Translations under genes and position numbers: made by a program
Assembly (NCBI GenBank): GCA_009731375.1
Contig: BJOX01000022.1
Location: 765,487-787,585 of the forward strand
Source: Paulinella micropora
Lineage: Eukaryota; Cercozoa; Imbricatea; Euglyphida
Length of the DNA stretch: 22,099 nt
Direction of reading: 5' to 3'
Part shown: positions 17,535-22,099 of the stretch, one piece after another
Numbering within the stretch: the first letter of the stretch is position 1
Layout: every line of letters starts with the position of its first letter
Notes under the pieces: model-generated
What the model saw: only the letters and a program-made list of their open reading frames with translations
Told to the model about the DNA's origin: nothing
The model's database searches: none

Positions 17535-18409
17535 GTGTGCATACATACATACATACACACACATACATACATACACACATACATACATACACACATACAT
17601 ACATAAATACATACATACATAAATACATACATACATACATACATGCATACATACATGCATGCATACATACATACATACATACATACATACATAATGTACA
17701 TACATACATATATACATATACATACATACATACATACATACATACATACATACATACATACATACATGCATGCATACATACATACATACATACATACATA
17801 AATACATACATACATGCATGCATGCATGCATACATGCATACATACATACATACATACATACATACATACATACATACATACATGCATGCATAGATACATA
17901 CATACATACATACATGCATACATACATATACATACATAAATACATACATACATACATATGTACATACATACATACATACATACATACATACATACATGCA
18001 TGCATACATACATACATACAGACATACATACATACATACATGCATACATACATATACATACATATGCATGCATGCATACATACATACATGCATACATACG
18101 TACATTCATACATACATACATATACATACATATACATACATGCATACATACATACATATACATACATACATACATACATACATACATACACACATACATA
18201 CATACATGCATACATACATACATACATACATACATACATAAATATGTCATACATACATACATACATACATGAATGCATGCATGCATGCATGCATGCGTGC
18301 ATGCGGGCATGCAAGCATGCATGCATGCATGCATACATGCATACATGCATGCATGCATACATGCATACATGCATGCATGCTCGTATACATACATGCATAC
18401 ATGCATACA

Positions 18410-18440
<31 letters not shown>

Positions 18441-18634
18441 CATACATACATATCATACATACATATCATACATACATACATACATACATACATACATACA
18501 TACATACAGACATACATACATGCATGCATACATACATACAGAGATACAGACATACATACATATGCAAGCATGCAAGCATGCATGCATGCATGCAAGCATA
18601 CATGCATACATACATACATACATACATACATACA

Positions 18635-18665
<31 letters not shown>

Positions 18666-18704
18666 TATACATACATATCATACATACATATCATACATAC
18701 ATAC

Positions 18705-18735
<31 letters not shown>

Positions 18736-19144
18736 TGTATCTATGTATGTATATATTTATGCATGTATGTATGTATGTATCTATGTATATATGTATGTAT
18801 GTATGTATGTATATATGTATATATGTATGTATGTATGTGTATGTATGTGTATGTATGTATGTATGCATGTATGTATGTATGTATGCATGTATGTATGTAT
18901 GTATGCATGTACGTATGTATGTATGCATGTACGTATGTATGTATGTATGTATGTATGTATCTATGTATCTATGCGTGTATGTATCTATGTGTGTATGTAT
19001 GTATGTATCTATGTATCTATGTATCTTATGTATGTATGTATGTCATGTATGTCATGTATGTATGTATGTATGTATGTATGTATGTATGTGTATGTATGTG
19101 TATGTATGTATGTATGTATGGATGTCTGTATGTATTTATGTCTG

Positions 19145-19175
<31 letters not shown>

Positions 19176-19938
19176 TACATACATACATATATACATACAT
19201 GCATGCATACATACATACAAACAAACATACATACAGGTGTTAGAGGCCTTGGCGGGCCGGCCCGATCTGCTATCGGGCAAACAGGTATGTATGTATGTAT
19301 GTATGTATGTATGTATATATGTATGTATGTATGTATGCATGTATGTATATATTTTACCCCCCCCCCCCCCCCCCCCCCCCCCCANNNNNNNNNNTATATT
19401 TATATATGTATATATGTATATATGTATACATGCATGTACTTATCTTTAGAGAACGAACGGACCAGCTCACCCCCAAGCTGCACAATTGCTAATGCTATGT
19501 ATGTATGCTTGTATGTATGTTATATATATAAATATATGTATGTGTAGCGACTGGCCGGCAGCTCACCCGCAAGCTGCACAATTGCTATCTCTATGTGTGT
19601 ATGTATGTATGTACATGTGTCTACGTATAGGGACCGGCTGGGGAATATCTAACTCTATGTGTGTATGCATGTACGTGTGCGTAGGGAGCGAACAGACCAG
19701 CTCACCCACAAGCTGCGCAAGTGCTAACGCTATGTGTGTACGCATGTATGTATTCTGATGTAAAAGGGAACAAACGGACCAGCTCGCCCTCAAGCTGCAC
19801 CATTGCTAACGCTGTGCTTGTATGTGTGTATATCTATCTGTAGGGGCCGCACGGACCAGCACACCCGCAAGCTGCACAATTGCTAACTCTGCGCAAGACG
19901 CTGCGGAAAGCCGCCAACACTCTACAACGGGTCAGTCC

Positions 19939-20004
<66 letters not shown>

Positions 20005-20097
20005 ATATCTATGTATCTATCTATCTATGTATCTATCCAAATGGCCACTACTCTCGACGTCGGCCCACTTATGTCACCGCTGCAGCTGGCCCGGTAG
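17161..20097 (+). CDS. Multi-exon gene for a small protein, exons isolated in microsatellite introns
   Basis: Exons: 17161-17241 (81 bases), 19237-19284 (48), 19844-19930 (87), and a possible last piece 20086-20097 ending in TAG. All junctions are phase 0. Borders: tgtgcag|ATACAG, CAG|GTGCTG, ATACAG|GTG, ACAG|GTATGT, CTGTAG|GGG, CGG|GTCAGT, GCTGCAG|CTG. The start is uncertain: an ATG at 17167 would give about 73 residues, but an upstream exon is possible. Visible sequence: MAATGPGTAGPLPAFTDAQF, then VLEALAGRPDLLSGKQ, then AAQLLTLRKTLRKAANTLQR, mostly helical with a basic end. An alternative acceptor at 19897 would shorten exon 3 by 18 codons in frame, but it lies very close to the CTAAC. I recognise no family. 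Confidence comes from phase agreement and strong splice sites. Confidence 0.45.
17242..19236 (+). repeat. About 2 kb microsatellite intron: (CATA)n then (TATG)n, a giant inverted repeat
   Basis: After the donor, CATA repeats (with CATG variants) run from about 17253 to 18706. At the self-complementary catatg (18704-18709) the array switches to the reverse complement, TATG, up to about 19172. It then returns to CATA up to the acceptor ATACAG (19231-19236). A block with repeated catatcatacatacatatc occurs twice (about 18430-18475 and 18660-18700), pointing to a larger internal duplication. Long ORFs on both strands here (up to 559 codons) only reflect that the 4-base unit has no stop codon. Confidence 0.9.
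19285..19356 (+). repeat. (GTAT)n array starting at a 5' splice site
   Basis: The repeat begins exactly at the donor of the 48-base exon, GTATGTATGT. Each unit of the array therefore repeats a consensus-like GTATGT donor every four bases. Confidence 0.85.
19357..19394. other. Poly-C run and 10-base assembly gap
   Basis: 27 C (19357-19383) followed by A and ten N (19385-19394). This is probably a sequencing stop or a scaffold join. Sequence continuity across it is not assured. Confidence 0.9.
19447..19843 (+). repeat. Tandem array of about 54-98-base units carrying a branch point and acceptor
   Basis: Units begin near 19447, 19545, 19628, 19682 and 19761, and a sixth copy at 19841 is the start of the third exon of the plus-strand gene. 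A typical unit reads tag, then a gaccagctcaccc segment, then aagctgcacaattgctaac, then a TGTATG-type spacer ending in the next tag or taa. The unit at 19628 has lost its middle. Each of the others resembles the 5' part of the exon followed by a CTA(A)-type branch point and the intron end. Confidence 0.75.
19937..20040 (+). repeat. (CTAT)n microsatellite intron
   Basis: CTAT repeats start six bases after the donor CGG|GTCAGT and fill most of the proposed last intron. Confidence 0.9.
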
Positions 20098-20276
20098 TCC
20101 TCCGTCGCCACTACCCAGTGGTGTCCTGACAAATGGGAAAGGTTCGGAGACTAGACGGGAGTGGGATCTTCCTGTGTGCGGGTAGGCACATAAGCAGGGA
20201 GATCTTAAGGTATAGTCCGGCCGCCGCGAAAGTGGTCGCCTTGGATGAAGCTCGAGGGTTGGTGTACCCCTCGGGC
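20098..20276. other. Unique stretch before a gap, no gene recognised
   Basis: About 180 bases of GC-richer sequence cut by an assembly gap. Short open frames exist (for example VVALDEARGLVYPSG on the plus strand), but they are too short to support. Confidence 0.4.
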
Positions 20277-21039
20277 NNNNNNNNNNNNNNNNNNNNNNNN
20301 NNNNNNNNNNNNNNNNNNNNNNNNNNNNNNNNNNNNNNNNNNNNNNNNNNNNNNNNNNNNNNNNNNNNNNNNNNNNNNNNNNNNNNNNNNNNNNNNNNNN
20401 NNNNNNNNNNNNNNNNNNNNNNNNNNNNNNNNNNNNNNNNNNNNNNNNNNNNNNNNNNNNNNNNNNNNNNNNNNNNNNNNNNNNNNNNNNNNNNNNNNNN
20501 NNNNNNNNNNNNNNNNNNNNNNNNNNNNNNNNNNNNNNNNNNNNNNNNNNNNNNNNNNNNNNNNNNNNNNNNNNNNNNNNNNNNNNNNNNNNNNNNNNNN
20601 NNNNNNNNNNNNNNNNNNNNNNNNNNNNNNNNNNNNNNNNNNNNNNNNNNNNNNNNNNNNNNNNNNNNNNNNNNNNNNNNNNNNNNNNNNNNNNNNNNNN
20701 NNNNNNNNNNNNNNNNNNNNNNNNNNNNNNNNNNNNNNNNNNNNNNNNNNNNNNNNNNNNNNNNNNNNNNNNNNNNNNNNNNNNNNNNNNNNNNNNNNNN
20801 NNNNNNNNNNNNNNNNNNNNNNNNNNNNNNNNNNNNNNNNNNNNNNNNNNNNNNNNNNNNNNNNNNNNNNNNNNNNNNNNNNNNNNNNNNNNNNNNNNNN
20901 NNNNNNNNNNNNNNNNNNNNNNNNNNNNNNNNNNNNNNNNNNNNNNNNNNNNNNNNNNNNNNNNNNNNNNNNNNNNNNNNNNNNNNNNNNNNNNNNNNNN
21001 NNNNNNNNNNNNNNNNNNNNNNNNNNNNNNNNNNNNNNN
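20277..21039. other. Assembly gap (763 N)
   Basis: Run of N. Frames spanning it are meaningless. Confidence 0.99.
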
Positions 21040-21075
<36 letters not shown>

Positions 21076-21076
21076 C

Positions 21077-21130
<54 letters not shown>

Positions 21131-21244
21131 TTACCATCCATCCATCATTCATCCATCCATCCATCCATCCATCCATCCATCCATCTATCCATCTATCCAT
21201 CTATCCATCTATCTATCTATCCATCTATCCATCTATCTATCTAC

Positions 21245-21314
<70 letters not shown>
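21040..21314. repeat. (CTAT)n/(CCAT)n microsatellite between two gaps
   Basis: CTAT repeats with a central CCAT block (about 21134-21235). It is bounded by N runs on both sides, so the array is probably incompletely assembled. Confidence 0.97.
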
Positions 21315-21884
21315 NNNNNNNNNNNNNNNNNNNNNNNNNNNNNNNNNNNNNNNNNNNNNNNNNNNNNNNNNNNNNNNNNNNNNNNNNNNNNNNNNNNNNN
21401 NNNNNNNNNNNNNNNNNNNNNNNNNNNNNNNNNNNNNNNNNNNNNNNNNNNNNNNNNNNNNNNNNNNNNNNNNNNNNNNNNNNNNNNNNNNNNNNNNNNN
21501 NNNNNNNNNNNNNNNNNNNNNNNNNNNNNNNNNNNNNNNNNNNNNNNNNNNNNNNNNNNNNNNNNNNNNNNNNNNNNNNNNNNNNNNNNNNNNNNNNNNN
21601 NNNNNNNNNNNNNNNNNNNNNNNNNNNNNNNNNNNNNNNNNNNNNNNNNNNNNNNNNNNNNNNNNNNNNNNNNNNNNNNNNNNNNNNNNNNNNNNNNNNN
21701 NNNNNNNNNNNNNNNNNNNNNNNNNNNNNNNNNNNNNNNNNNNNNNNNNNNNNNNNNNNNNNNNNNNNNNNNNNNNNNNNNNNNNNNNNNNNNNNNNNNN
21801 NNNNNNNNNNNNNNNNNNNNNNNNNNNNNNNNNNNNNNNNNNNNNNNNNNNNNNNNNNNNNNNNNNNNNNNNNNNNNNNNNNNN
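21315..21884. other. Assembly gap (570 N)
   Basis: Run of N. Frames spanning it are meaningless. Confidence 0.99.
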
Positions 21885-22099
21885 CGAAATAGCGACGGGA
21901 AGCACAATCCTGTTCCCTGAGGGTGCCCTTTCTCGCTTGTTGAGCCCGGAATAAAACCCACAGTGCTCTGTCGGTTTATACTAGACTGTCGAACAGTCTC
22001 GAAACTCCATCTGCTTACTGGGTCCTCTGTAATGGAGGTGGGAGCTCGTTCTGCAAGGGGCGCTTTATGGAACGAGCCCTGGCCCCGCCTGGTACTAGG
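21885..22099. other. Unique right end with two hairpins, no gene recognised
   Basis: agactgt/acagtct (21983-21999, 3-base loop) and gctcgttc/gaacgagc (22044-22077, 18-base loop) are perfect inverted repeats. An aataaa string lies near 21950. No coding frame can be judged because of the gap on the left and the window end on the right. Confidence 0.45.

Noticed and set aside
17398-19449. Very long ORFs of repeating HTYI or MYVC on both strands (up to 559 codons)
   Set aside because: A 4-base unit without a stop codon is open in every frame. The peptides only mirror the microsatellite.
20133-21954. Long ORFs spanning 20277-21039 and 21315-21884
   Set aside because: They are mostly runs of N read as unknown residues.

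Overview
The window is nuclear DNA of a eukaryote. It holds GT-AG introns with CTAAC-like branch points, an LTR retrotransposon, a non-LTR (LINE-like) remnant and kilobases of tetranucleotide microsatellite. The host cannot be fixed from sequence alone. A microalga or alveolate-type protist is a reasonable guess, but this is inference. Four runs of N are assembly gaps: 12826-12906, 19385-19394, 20277-21039 and 21315-21884.

Left part (1 to about 8743, minus strand): most of a Ty3/gypsy-type retrotransposon, cut by the left window edge. In element order there is a candidate 5' LTR (8743-8507), a leader, a Gly/Glu-rich gag N-terminus (7706-7407), gag (7389-5011) and pol (5010 to the left edge). 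Pol runs protease-like domain, reverse transcriptase, RNase H, integrase. Gag and pol are in the same frame, separated by one UGA followed by CUG, which suggests stop-codon readthrough. RT, RNase H and integrase keep their catalytic residues. The protease-like domain has Asp-Thr-Met where Asp-Thr-Gly is expected, an in-frame TAG interrupts the integrase C-terminus, and the gag N-terminus seems split by two one-base frame changes. This copy is probably not fully functional.

Middle part (about 8744-13560): flanking DNA with few genes. A weak two-exon plus-strand gene model lies at 9761-10894. It is followed by a CATA-type microsatellite, an AT-rich stretch with a foldback-like A/T-rich structure (11926-12230), and two more imperfect inverted repeats (12254-12330 and 13050-13187).

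Right part (13560-22099): an archipelago of small exons in tetranucleotide repeats. On the minus strand, three exons (14580-14555, 14444-14387, 14129-13968) join with matching phases into an 81-residue protein with one membrane segment. Its two introns are almost pure microsatellite from splice site to splice site. The 3' part of its last exon is duplicated nearby (13811-13899). A 5'-truncated LINE-like C-terminus (16078-15782, minus) sits between GATA arrays. On the plus strand, exons at 17161-17241, 19237-19284 and 19844-19930, plus a tiny possible last exon at 20086-20097, form a second small gene. Its introns are CATA/TATG and CTAT arrays, and a tandem array of about six units carrying a branch point and 3' splice site precedes the third exon.

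The least ordinary feature is this exon/microsatellite architecture. The tetranucleotide arrays supply the donor sequences (GTATGT, GTATCT, GTACAT), run up to the acceptors (ATACAG, TATCAG), and in one case flank a 48-base exon as reverse-complementary arms.
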